From Zoogloea oleivorans (GTDB lineage Bacteria; Pseudomonadota; Gammaproteobacteria; Burkholderiales; Rhodocyclaceae), in assembly GCA_030157785.1 (NCBI GenBank), contig JAOAUC010000059.1, positions 1 through 37,496 on the forward strand: a DNA stretch of 37,496 bases. Reading direction: 5' to 3'. A program made the position numbers and the translations under genes. Below are positions 8,034 to 16,680 of this stretch, piece after piece (the first letter of the stretch is position 1; the number at the start of each line of letters is the position of its first letter). Below the pieces are notes generated by a model. It saw only the letters and a program-made list of their open reading frames with translations. It did no database searches and was not told where the DNA came from.

Positions 8034-8969
8034 TCAGGCTTGCGGGTTATAGGGGTGGCGCGCGATCCAGTGGCGGGCGACGTCGACACGACGGCACACC
8101 CACACGCGCTCGTGCTTTTCGATGTGATCGAGAAAGCGCTGCAGCGCCTTGAAGCGCCCCGGCCGGCCGAGCAGGCGGCAGTGCATGCCGACGCTCAGCA
8201 TCGCCGGGCGTTCATCGCCCTCGGCGTACATCACGTCAAAGGCGTCGCGCAGGTATTCAAAGAACTCGTCGCCATGGGAGAAACCCTGGGGCAGCGAGAA
8301 ACGCATGTCGTTGGTGTCGAGGGTGTAGGGCACGATCAGGTGCGGCACGCTGCTGCCGTCGGTCTTCGTCACCGTCGACCAGAAGGGCAAGTCGTCGCCG
8401 TAGTAGTCCGAGTCGTACAGAAAGCCGCCGTAGTCGGCAACGAGGCGCCGGGTGTTGGGCGAATCGCGCCCGGTGTACCAGCCCAGCGCCCGTTCGCCGG
8501 TCAGGCGCTCGATGATCTCCATGCCGATCTGCATGTGCTCGCGCTCCACGGCTTCGTCCATGCACTGGTAGTGGATCCAGCGCCAGCCGTGGCAGGCGAT
8601 CTCGTGGCCCAGCGCCTTGAAGGCGGCAGTGAGTTCGGGGTGGCGTTGCAGCGCCATGGACACGCCAAAAACGGTCAGCGGCAGGCCGCGGCGCTCGAAC
8701 TCGCGCAGGATGCGCCACACGCCGACCCGCGAGCCGTATTCGTAAACCGACTCCATCGACAGGTGACGGTCGGGAAAGGACGGCGGGTTGAAGAGCTCGG
8801 ACAGGAACTGCTCGCTGCCGGCATCGCCATGCAGCACGCAGTTCTCGCCGCCTTCCTCGTAGTTCAGCACAAACTGCACGGCTACCCGCGCCTGCCCCGG
8901 CCAGTCGGCATGGGGCGGATTGCGGCCGTAGCCGACGAGATCGCGGGGGTAAGCGGGCTGGGGCGACAT
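8034..8969 (-). CDS. puuE: Allantoinase, PuuE type (polysaccharide-deacetylase fold)
   Basis: Hydrolyses allantoin to allantoate using the NodB/polysaccharide-deacetylase fold, unrelated to the metal-dependent AllB hydrolase. The product is 311 aa, close to the usual ~310. Visible blocks are [62 protein letters not shown] and [15 protein letters not shown], all characteristic of PuuE. ATG 8969 is preferred over ATG 8990 because GAGGAA lies eight bases upstream of it. It is the first gene of the allantoin unit. No uricase or hydroxyisourate genes are in the window, so the substrate must come from elsewhere in the genome or from outside the cell. Confidence 0.95.
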   Translation of the reverse strand: MSPQPAYPRDLVGYGRNPPHADWPGQARVAVQFVLNYEEGGENCVLHGDAGSEQFLSELFNPPSFPDRHLSMESVYEYGSRVGVWRILREFERRGLPLTVFGVSMALQRHPELTAAFKALGHEIACHGWRWIHYQCMDEAVEREHMQIGMEIIERLTGERALGWYTGRDSPNTRRLVADYGGFLYDSDYYGDDLPFWSTVTKTDGSSVPHLIVPYTLDTNDMRFSLPQGFSHGDEFFEYLRDAFDVMYAEGDERPAMLSVGMHCRLLGRPGRFKALQRFLDHIEKHERVWVCRRVDVARHWIARHPYNPQA

Positions 8970-9128
8970 GCGTGGATTCCTCACGGCCATCGGAGTGTGG
9001 CACGGACTGAAGTTTAGGACGCCCGCCGCCCTTGAGGTCGGAGCGAGGCTTATAAGCGCTATTCCGGTTTCGATATTTCACGCCCGATGACCCACCGTCG
9101 ACACCGCAAGCCACCCGCCGCATGTCCC

Positions 9129-9134
9129 TATAAT
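9129..9134 (+). promoter_or_regulatory. Consensus -10 element directly before the aminopeptidase start
   Basis: A perfect TATAAT lies 11 bases before the ATG at 9146. Transcription would start around 9141-9143, leaving almost no 5' leader. No good -35 is seen at 16-18 bases. The match could be chance, but such a box is conspicuous in this GC-rich sequence. Confidence 0.45.
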
Positions 9135-9145
9135 AGTCCGGTCCA

Positions 9146-10627
9146 ATGTCCCTCAGTCCGCCCATGCTCGCCACCCTCCAGACCACGTCCACCCTCCCCG
9201 ATGCCGCCACGCTGGCCCCCATGAGCCATGCGCTGATCGTCCTGCCAGCCGGCGAAGAAGTCCCCGCCGACTGCCCGGAACGCCCGTTGCTGCTGGCCAC
9301 CCTGGCCCGCCGGCGCATCGATGCAGAAGAACTGGCCAGCGAGGCGCTGAGCGCCAATACGGCCGGGGGCGGTTTGCGCGTCTGGCTGATGGTCGATGCA
9401 ACGAAATCCACCTTCGAGAACCATGCCCTGCTGCGTGAAGGCCTGGCGATCCTGCTCGACGAAGAACCCGCCGCCATTGACGTGCTGGTCGCCGCCGGAG
9501 CGGCAAGCACCGACTGGATGGCCGGACTCAGCGCCTACGTCGCGCTGGCCAACGGCGCACCGCTGCCCAACCGCAAGCACAAGGACGACGCCCCCACGCC
9601 GCTGGCCACGCTGCGCCTCCACGGCGTGGCAGCGCTGCCGGAGCAAGCCCGGGGCCTGGCCGAAGGCAACCACCTGGCCCGCAGCCTGACCGTGCTGCCC
9701 CCCAACGAACTGACGCCGGCCGCCTACCGGGCCCGTATCGCCACGCTGGCGCAGGAACTGGGCTGGGAGCTGGAAGAGTTCGATCTGGCCCGGCTGCGCG
9801 AGATGGGCGCCGGCGCCTTCGTGTCGGTAGCCCAGGGCAGCGAGGCCACCGATGCGGCGATTGTCCGCGTCTCGCTGATTCCGCCGAATGCCAAGGGCCG
9901 GGTGGCGCTGGTCGGCAAGGGCATCTGCTTCGATACCGGCGGGCATAACCTCAAGTCGGCCGATTCGATGATCGGCATGCACGAGGACATGGCCGGCTCG
10001 GCAGCGGTGCTGGGCATTCTGGTGGCCGCCACCCGGCTGGCCCTGCCGCTGCGCATCGACGCCTGGCTGGCCCTTGCCAGCAACGACATCTCGCCCCGCG
10101 CCAGCCGCCAGGGCGACGTGGTCACGGCCCTCGACGGCACCACCATCGAGATCGTCCATACCGACGCCGAGGGGCGCATGGTGCTGGCCGACACGCTGGC
10201 CCTGGCCGGGCGCGACGAACCCGATCTGATGGTCGATTTCGGCACCCTCACCTACACCATGATCCAGGCCCTCGGCTGCCGCTACTCCGGCGTGTTCGCC
10301 AGCAGCGACGCCCTCGGCGCGCTGGCCGTGCAGGCCGGCTCGGCCAGCGGCGAACGGGTATGCACCTTTCCGATGGATGCCGATTACGAGGACGCGCTGG
10401 ACAGCACGGTGGCCGACATCTGCCAGTGCAGCCTCGACGACGACGCGCCGGACCACATCCACGTGGCGCGCTTTCTGAAGCGCTTTGTCGGCGAGCTGTC
10501 ATGGCTGCACGTGGATCTGTCGGCGGCCAGCTGCGAAGACGGCCTGGGCGCCATCGGCACCGACCAGACCGGCTTCGGCGTGGCCTGGGGCGTCCAGCTG
10601 CTGCAGGACTGGGCCGCCACTAAGTAA
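9146..10627 (+). CDS. M17 family leucyl aminopeptidase (PepA-like)
   Basis: Cytosolic two-metal exopeptidase of family M17, 493 aa. The metal-site residues are all visible: K258 and D263 in VGKGICFDTGG, D281 in MHEDMAGSAAVLG, and D340/E342 with the catalytic Arg (R344) in the signature HTDAEGRMVLAD. The N-terminal ~170 residues form the less conserved regulatory domain. GHNLKSADS at 266-274 replaces the usual GISIKP-like wording, placing it outside the closest PepA group. The ATG at 9146 lacks a ribosome site and sits right behind a TATAAT box; ATG 9164 is an alternative. The gene converges with and overlaps the ABC transporter gene by eight bases. Confidence 0.93.
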   Translation: MSLSPPMLATLQTTSTLPDAATLAPMSHALIVLPAGEEVPADCPERPLLLATLARRRIDAEELASEALSANTAGGGLRVWLMVDATKSTFENHALLREGLAILLDEEPAAIDVLVAAGAASTDWMAGLSAYVALANGAPLPNRKHKDDAPTPLATLRLHGVAALPEQARGLAEGNHLARSLTVLPPNELTPAAYRARIATLAQELGWELEEFDLARLREMGAGAFVSVAQGSEATDAAIVRVSLIPPNAKGRVALVGKGICFDTGGHNLKSADSMIGMHEDMAGSAAVLGILVAATRLALPLRIDAWLALASNDISPRASRQGDVVTALDGTTIEIVHTDAEGRMVLADTLALAGRDEPDLMVDFGTLTYTMIQALGCRYSGVFASSDALGALAVQAGSASGERVCTFPMDADYEDALDSTVADICQCSLDDDAPDHIHVARFLKRFVGELSWLHVDLSAASCEDGLGAIGTDQTGFGVAWGVQLLQDWAATK

Positions 10628-12311
10628 AGCGATAGCCCTCCGCCGGATGGCAATGCCATCCGCCGTCGCCAGTGAGCGCCAGCACCTGCTGGTGAAACTT
10701 GAGAATCGTCGCCCGGTGGGCAACGCTGACCAATGTCGTACCCGAGGCCGCCAGCTGCGCGTAAAGCGCCTCCTCGTTGGCACTGTCGAGGGCGCTGGTG
10801 GCCTCGTCGAGGATGACGTAGCGGGGCCGGGTGAGCAGCACGCGGGCAAAGGCCAGACGCTGCTGCTCGCCGATGGACAGCACCTTCTCCCAATCCATAT
10901 CCACATCCAGGCCCCCGAAGCGCTCGGCCAGATCGGGCAGGTTCACCCGCGCCAGCAGGCCAAGCAGGTCCGCATCCGGAATCGATGCATCCTGCTTCGG
11001 ATAGAGCAGCTGGCTGCGCAGCGAACCGAGCAGCATGTAGGGCTTTTGCGGCAGGAACAGGATCTGGTCGTGCCCCGGACGGGTGATCCGCCCGCCGCCG
11101 GCGTACCACAGCCCGGCAATGGCGCGCAGTAGCGAACTCTTGCCGCAGCCGCTCTCGCCGACGATCATCAGGCTCTGCCCCGGCAGGATCTCGATGGACA
11201 GCTTCTGCACCAGGATGCGCTCGCGGTTCGGCGTCAGCAGGGTCACTTCCTCGAGAGCCAGGCGGGAACCCTCCTCCGATTCGATGACGCCGCCCGACGG
11301 CACCGGACGATCGGCGAGCACCCTCGAAAAGCTGTACAGCCGATCGACGCCGGCCGCAAAGCGGCTCAGGCTCTCGAAGTTGTCCACGATCATCGACATG
11401 GCTGTGAGCACCGCGGCAAAGGCGCCGGCAGCCTGAACCGCCGCGCCCACCTCCAGCTCGCCCGACAGCACTTGGGAGGCCATGATCGCGCTGGGCAGAA
11501 CGATGGTGATCATCACGTAGCCGTACTGAAACAGGTTCAGGAAAAGCTGGCGCGTGATGAGCATATTGAAGTTGTCGAAGGCGCCGGTGAAACGCCGCTT
11601 TACCTGCACCAGTTCCTGCGCCTCGCCCCGGTAAAAGGCGATCGATTCAGCGTTTTCGCGCACCCGCACGAGGCTGAAGCGAAAGTCTGCTTCCCGCCGC
11701 AGCTGCTGGAAGTTGATGCGGATCATCACCCGGCCAAAGACCAGCACCGTGATGAGCGTGCCGGCAAGCGTGTAGATCACCAGAAAATACACCAGCACCC
11801 GCGATATGGACCACAGCACGGTGCTGAAGGCCACCAGTTGCAGGATCGACCCGATGAAGATCAGCAGGAAATACAGCGAACGCTGGGTAAAGGTGTTGAT
11901 GTCCTCGGCGATGCGCTGGTCCGGGTTGTCGATCACCACGACGGCGTTCAGCTCATAGAAATTCCGGTCGCTGAAATAGCTCGCCAGAAAGCGGTTGGTC
12001 AGCCAGCGGCGCCAGTGCAAGCCGAGGGTGTCACGCACGTAGTAGTAGAGCGCGTACATCGGCACTGCCACGGCCACCAGACCCAGGCACACCTCGATGG
12101 CATCCCAGAAGCGCGTTTCATCACGTGCGGCCAGAGCCGAGGTGAACTCCCCGGTCTGCGCATTGAAGAGCACCGCAAAACGGGTCAGCCCGAGCAGCAG
12201 CACGACCAGCAAGACCAGCAGCCCCCACGCCTTCCATTTCTCCTCCCCGCGCCAGTACGGCGTGGCGGTGATCCAGAAGCGTTGCCACAGGTGGCGGTCG
12301 ACGATCTTCAT
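10620..12311 (-). CDS. ABC transporter, fused permease/ATPase, SbmA/BacA-YddA (ABCD) type
   Basis: Half-transporter of 563 aa with an N-terminal SbmA/BacA-like membrane domain (about 1-335) and a C-terminal ATPase. The membrane domain includes WRRWLTNRFLASYF and NPDQRIAEDI, hallmarks of the peroxisomal-ABCD/YddA family. The ATPase has Walker A GESGCGKSS (385-393), signature LSIGEQQRLAFAR (478-490, with the EQQ form typical of this subfamily), Walker B YVILDE (498-503) and the switch His in SVAHRA (H532). Relatives move vitamin B12, peptides or fatty-acyl compounds; the substrate here cannot be read from sequence. It is a single gene, convergent with the aminopeptidase gene, and the ATG at 12311 gives full family length. 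Confidence 0.93.
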   Translation of the reverse strand: MKIVDRHLWQRFWITATPYWRGEEKWKAWGLLVLLVVLLLGLTRFAVLFNAQTGEFTSALAARDETRFWDAIEVCLGLVAVAVPMYALYYYVRDTLGLHWRRWLTNRFLASYFSDRNFYELNAVVVIDNPDQRIAEDINTFTQRSLYFLLIFIGSILQLVAFSTVLWSISRVLVYFLVIYTLAGTLITVLVFGRVMIRINFQQLRREADFRFSLVRVRENAESIAFYRGEAQELVQVKRRFTGAFDNFNMLITRQLFLNLFQYGYVMITIVLPSAIMASQVLSGELEVGAAVQAAGAFAAVLTAMSMIVDNFESLSRFAAGVDRLYSFSRVLADRPVPSGGVIESEEGSRLALEEVTLLTPNRERILVQKLSIEILPGQSLMIVGESGCGKSSLLRAIAGLWYAGGGRITRPGHDQILFLPQKPYMLLGSLRSQLLYPKQDASIPDADLLGLLARVNLPDLAERFGGLDVDMDWEKVLSIGEQQRLAFARVLLTRPRYVILDEATSALDSANEEALYAQLAASGTTLVSVAHRATILKFHQQVLALTGDGGWHCHPAEGYRFT

Positions 12312-12607
12312 GGGCGTATTGTCGGCGTTGAATGACTTTGAAGCTAAACCTGTCTGGCCGCCCCAGTCTGTGCGACACCAGACACACCAAGCCAGGCCGT
12401 GGTGATGGTGTCCCGCCCATTTCTACTCGCAACCCGGAGCGATTTCCAGCACTGCACGCCGGGAAGCGGGATAAAGATGATCGCGTTTTTGAACGGTGCC
12501 ATCAGGCCGGTGTCCGTTCATCTGGACACCCTGCGGCAGCAGGCGCGTGGCGGGGTGAAATCATGCTGTCCGACCGGGGCAGCCAAAAACAAGAGGAGCG
12601 CAAGCAA
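12312..12607. other. Intergenic, no supported gene
   Basis: About 300 bases between the divergent ABC transporter and methyltransferase genes. Short open frames run through it, including one continuous with the methyltransferase frame, but none resembles a protein or has a convincing ribosome site. It must contain both promoters; I could not pick them out with confidence. Confidence 0.5.
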
Positions 12608-13237
12608 ATGAGCCAGGAAGTCATGTGGAGCAACCGCTACCGGGACGCCGGCGAGGCCTATCTGTTCGGAACCGAACCGAACCGCTTTCTCGCCCACCGG
12701 GTCGAGCTGCTGCAGGACGGCCACACCGCCCTGTCTGTGGCCGACGGCGAAGGCCGCAACTCGGTCTGGCTTGCCGACCAGGGCCTGGAGGTGACGGCCA
12801 TCGAAATCTCCGCCATCGCCGTCGAAAAGGCCCGACGCCTCGCCAAGGGGCGCCAGGTGGAAGTGAACTTCATCCAGGCCGACATGCTGGCACCGGCCTG
12901 GCCCCCCGCCGAGCTTCACGACGCGTTCGACTGGGTCGTCGGCATCTTCATCCAGTTCGTCGGCCCCGAGTGGCGTGAGCGACAGTTCGACGTGATGAAA
13001 CAACTCACCCGCCCGGGCGGCCGCATCCTGCTCCAGGGCTACACACCCAAACAGCTTGAATACAAGACCGGCGGCCCCTCGGCGGTCGAAAACCTCTACA
13101 CCGAAGACATCCTGCGCGAGGCTTTCGCCAGCTGGGAAATCGAAGAACTGGTGGAATACGAGGAAGACGTTGCCGAAGGCAGCGCCCACCGGGGCCGTTC
13201 CGCCCTCATCGGCCTGGTGGCCCGCAAGCCCGCGTAG
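12608..13237 (+). CDS. Class I SAM-dependent methyltransferase
   Basis: A 209-residue Rossmann-fold methyltransferase. It opens with MWSNRYRDAGEAYLFGTEPN, typical of small TehB/thiopurine-methyltransferase-like enzymes. The SAM-binding motif I region is ALSVADGEGRNSVWLA, the acidic motif II is VTAIEIS, and FIQADML precedes motif III. The late LTRPGGRILLQGYTPKQLEY block is also typical. ATG 12608 is chosen because GAGGAG (12593-12598) precedes it at normal spacing, although the frame is open 276 bases further upstream. The substrate is unknown; relatives include chalcogen-oxyanion and small-thiol methylases, but nothing here decides between them. Confidence 0.9.
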   Translation: MSQEVMWSNRYRDAGEAYLFGTEPNRFLAHRVELLQDGHTALSVADGEGRNSVWLADQGLEVTAIEISAIAVEKARRLAKGRQVEVNFIQADMLAPAWPPAELHDAFDWVVGIFIQFVGPEWRERQFDVMKQLTRPGGRILLQGYTPKQLEYKTGGPSAVENLYTEDILREAFASWEIEELVEYEEDVAEGSAHRGRSALIGLVARKPA

Positions 13238-13246
13238 CGAACAGCG

Positions 13247-13627
13247 TCACACCGTACGGCGCTGACGCGCCGCCATCACGGCCGGCAGGTTTCCCTCGAT
13301 CCAGTCGGCCAGCGCTTCAACCCGCTGGCCGACCTCCATCCCCAGCGGCGTCAGACTGTATTCGACGTGCGGCGGCACCACCGGATAAGCGGTGCGCAGC
13401 ACAAAGCCGTCGCCTTCCAGCCATTGCAGCGTCTGCGCCAGCATCTTCTCGCTCACCCCGCCAACCTTGCGCCGCAAGTCGCTGAAACGATGTGTGCCGG
13501 CCAGCAGGGCCACCAGCACCAGCACGCCCCAACGGCTGGTCACGTGCTTGAGGACATCGCGCGAAGGGCACTCGACGGCAAACAGTTCGCCGCGCTGCAT
13601 GAGGGCGGAGAGGGTGGTTTCGCTCAT
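13247..13627 (-). CDS. HxlR family winged-helix regulator (QorR-like)
   Basis: A 126-residue HxlR-type repressor or redox-sensing regulator. The conserved N-terminal Cys (about residue 20, in AVECPSRDVL) is followed by the winged helix: SRWGVLVLVALLAG, RFSDLRRKVGGVSEKML, LEGDGFVLRTAYP and the wing PPHVEYSLTPLG. In E. coli, ytfH/qorR (HxlR) is divergent from qorB; here too the neighbour at 13716 is a QorB-like gene on the opposite strand. A perfect inverted repeat lies between them. ATG 13627 has AAGG upstream; GTG 13633 is a possible alternative. Thiol or quinone sensing through the Cys is inference from the family. Confidence 0.92.
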   Translation of the reverse strand: MSETTLSALMQRGELFAVECPSRDVLKHVTSRWGVLVLVALLAGTHRFSDLRRKVGGVSEKMLAQTLQWLEGDGFVLRTAYPVVPPHVEYSLTPLGMEVGQRVEALADWIEGNLPAVMAARQRRTV

Positions 13628-13647
13628 GGACACTTACCTTTAGGTGC

Positions 13648-13668
13648 GTACTTACAAAAAGTAAGTAC
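13648..13668. promoter_or_regulatory. Palindromic operator, HxlR type
   Basis: A perfect inverted repeat with 8-bp arms, GTACTTAC and GTAAGTAC, and a five-A spacer, in the 88 bases between the HxlR gene and qorB. A further half-site ACTTAC lies at 13632-13637. CTTACA (13651-13656) inside the repeat and TATTCT (13675-13680) could serve as -35/-10 for qorB, so a bound regulator would block it. HxlR relatives are known to bind sites of the CTTAC...GTAAG type. Confidence 0.82.
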
Positions 13669-13715
13669 AGACATTATTCTGCCATCTCCAAACATTTCCA
13701 TAAAGGACTAGCACC

Positions 13716-14570
<855 letters not shown>

Positions 14571-14631
14571 GCGCAGCATCCGGCCGGCTCACCCCGGCTT
14601 TTTCCCCATCCAGACCAAAGGAGTCGTTGTA

Positions 14632-15639
14632 ATGAAAGTGATCACCCTGCGCAGTCCCGCAGCACTCGACAACCTGCAACTCATCGACGGCGCCGCCCCC
14701 GGCGAACCCGGTCCGGGCGAACTGCGCGTGCGCGTGCACGCCAGCTCCCTCAACTTCCACGACTACGCGGTCGCGATCGGCATGCTGCCGGCAGCCGATG
14801 GACGGATTCCCATGTCGGACGGTGCCGGGGTCGTGGAGGCGGTCGGCGCAGGTGTCGACGAATTCAAGGTCGGTGATCACGTGGTCTCCTGCTTCTTTCC
14901 GGGTTGGCTCGATGGCGAGCCGACGGTGCGCGACTTCGCCACCACACCGGGCGATGGCGTGGACGGCTATGCACGCGAGTGGATCGTGAAGCCGGCCCAC
15001 TGGTTCACCCGCGCCCCGGCCGGCTTCAGCCATGCCGAAGCGGCAACGCTGACCACCGCCGGCCTCACCGCCTGGCGCGCGCTGGTCGTCAATGGCGGCC
15101 TGAAGGCCGGCGATACGGTGCTGGTGATGGGGACGGGCGGCGTGTCGATCTTTGCATTGCAATTTGCCAAGCTGATGGGCGCCACGGTGATCGCCACCTC
15201 GTCATCCGACGAGAAGCTGGAACGTCTGCGCGCCCTCGGCGCCGATCACACGATCAACTACAAGACATGTGCCGACTGGGGCGCCAAAGCCTTCGAGCTG
15301 ACGGGCGGACGCGGCGTGGACCACGTGGTCGAGGTCGGCGGGCCGGCCACCCTGCCCCAGTCGATTGCCGCCGTGCGGGTTGGCGGGCATATCGCCCTCA
15401 TCGGCATCCTGACCGGTATTAGCGGCGATGTGCCGACCATCGCCCTGATGCTCAAGCAGGCGCGCCTGCAGGGTCTGGTTGTCGGCAGCCGCCAGCATCA
15501 GATCGAGATGGTGCGGGCAATCGACGCCGGCGGCCTGCGCCCCGTCATCGATCGCAGCTTCCCGCTGGAGGAGATCGCCGACGCGTTCCGTCACCAGGCA
15601 TCCGGGGCGCACTTCGGCAAGATCTGCCTAGAGTTCTGA
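14632..15639 (+). CDS. Zinc-independent medium-chain NAD(P)-dependent oxidoreductase
   Basis: A 335-residue MDR-superfamily enzyme of the quinone-reductase/alcohol-dehydrogenase type. The N-terminal GroES-like domain contains VRVHASSLNFHDYAV, where zinc enzymes have a catalytic Cys (CRTD/CGSD-like). Here it is NFHD, so a catalytic zinc is unlikely. The Rossmann domain has GDTVLVMGTGGVSIFALQFA, then ATSSSDEKLERLRALGADH and RGVDHVVEVGGPATL. A strong AGGAG precedes ATG 14632. It follows qorB on the same strand, so joint control by the HxlR regulator and a role in quinone or enone detoxification are plausible inferences. Confidence 0.9.
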   Translation: MKVITLRSPAALDNLQLIDGAAPGEPGPGELRVRVHASSLNFHDYAVAIGMLPAADGRIPMSDGAGVVEAVGAGVDEFKVGDHVVSCFFPGWLDGEPTVRDFATTPGDGVDGYAREWIVKPAHWFTRAPAGFSHAEAATLTTAGLTAWRALVVNGGLKAGDTVLVMGTGGVSIFALQFAKLMGATVIATSSSDEKLERLRALGADHTINYKTCADWGAKAFELTGGRGVDHVVEVGGPATLPQSIAAVRVGGHIALIGILTGISGDVPTIALMLKQARLQGLVVGSRQHQIEMVRAIDAGGLRPVIDRSFPLEEIADAFRHQASGAHFGKICLEF

Positions 15640-15646
15640 GGCAGTC

Positions 15647-16498
15647 CTAGCGCGCCGCGGCCCGCCCGAAGCGGGTCAGGCGCACATCCACCGTGACGGT
15701 CAGCGCCGTCAGCGCTGCAGCTTTCGCGCGGCCCTCGGCGCTGGCCCGGTACAGATGTGGCGTCATGGCCAGCAAGTCGGCAATCTGCTCGGTGCCGGTG
15801 ATGTCGGCCGAATAGCGGACGGTTTCGGTGGACAGGCTGACGAAGCCTTTCGGCACCGGCGCCTCTGCAGTGCGCTCCGGCTTCAGCGTGGGGTAGATGA
15901 TTTCGCGCAGTTCACGCAGATGATCCGGCCCCGCATCGACCTGCAGCAACTGGCCATCCGGCTTGAGCACACGGGCAAACTCGGCATACACCGGGAAGCC
16001 GAACATGCACAGCACCCGGTCGAGCGTGCCCGACAGCACCGGCAGGTTGGCGTTGCTGCCCACCACCCAGTTGGGCCGCGGGTCCTGCTTCGCCGCCGAT
16101 AAAACAGCCCACTTGGAAATATCCAGCCCGAGCACTGCCAGGGTGAGTTTGCTGCTGCACGCAGCGACCAACTGACGCAGGTAGTAACCCTCGCCGCAAC
16201 CGGCATCGAGGCAGCCAGCCCGTGCGCCGGCCGGCAGATCGGCCAGCGCGGCGCGGCTCACCGCCGCGGCAATCGGCTGGTAATGACCGGCATTGAGAAA
16301 GCGCCGGCGCGCCGCCACCATCTCCTTGCTGTCCCCCGGATCACGCGAGCGCTTTTGCTGTACAGGCAACAGGTTGGCATAGCCCTGGCTGGCGATGTCG
16401 AAACAATGGCCGGCGGCGCAGCGCCATGTGGCCCCGTTGCGGTGCAAGACAGCGCCGTCCAGCGGGCAGGCCAGCGCCTGGAATGGGATGATGTTCAT
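15647..16498 (-). CDS. 23S rRNA (guanine-N1) methyltransferase, RlmA type
   Basis: A 283-residue methyltransferase resembling E. coli RlmA(I), which methylates G745 of 23S rRNA. Signature segments are FDIASQGYANLLPVQ, KRSRDPGDSKEMVAARR and FLNAGHYQPI, then the SAM motif CLDAGCGEGYYL and LGLDISKWAV. The N-terminal zinc-finger region keeps CPLD...C...H, but one of the two cysteines expected in a CxxC pair is Asp here (CPLDG instead of CPLC). ATG 16498 gives the family length; an upstream in-frame start at 16552 would add 18 unconserved residues. RlmA(I) is used as the closest known relative; the exact guanine target is not proven. Confidence 0.88.
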   Translation of the reverse strand: MNIIPFQALACPLDGAVLHRNGATWRCAAGHCFDIASQGYANLLPVQQKRSRDPGDSKEMVAARRRFLNAGHYQPIAAAVSRAALADLPAGARAGCLDAGCGEGYYLRQLVAACSSKLTLAVLGLDISKWAVLSAAKQDPRPNWVVGSNANLPVLSGTLDRVLCMFGFPVYAEFARVLKPDGQLLQVDAGPDHLRELREIIYPTLKPERTAEAPVPKGFVSLSTETVRYSADITGTEQIADLLAMTPHLYRASAEGRAKAAALTALTVTVDVRLTRFGRAAAR

Positions 16499-16680
16499 GA
16501 GAGCTAGGTTCTGAAGGCCTTCGATATTCTGGCCGATTGTAACCTCCAGCACTTATGCAGGACTCAGGGCCGACGCGCCAGCCCCGGCTCAAAGGCCTTG
16601 CGACACCATGCCGCATTGTTGAATCGAGGGGCAGACATGAGAATCCGCCATCATTTCCTGACCTGCCCAGAGGATTCTCC

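Noticed and set aside
8995..9010. Sigma-54 promoter (TGGCAC at 8998)
   Set aside because: The -12 GC element is missing at the required spacing.
12399..12611. Possible 70-residue protein before the methyltransferase
   Set aside because: No ribosome site, no recognisable family, and composition unlike a coding region.
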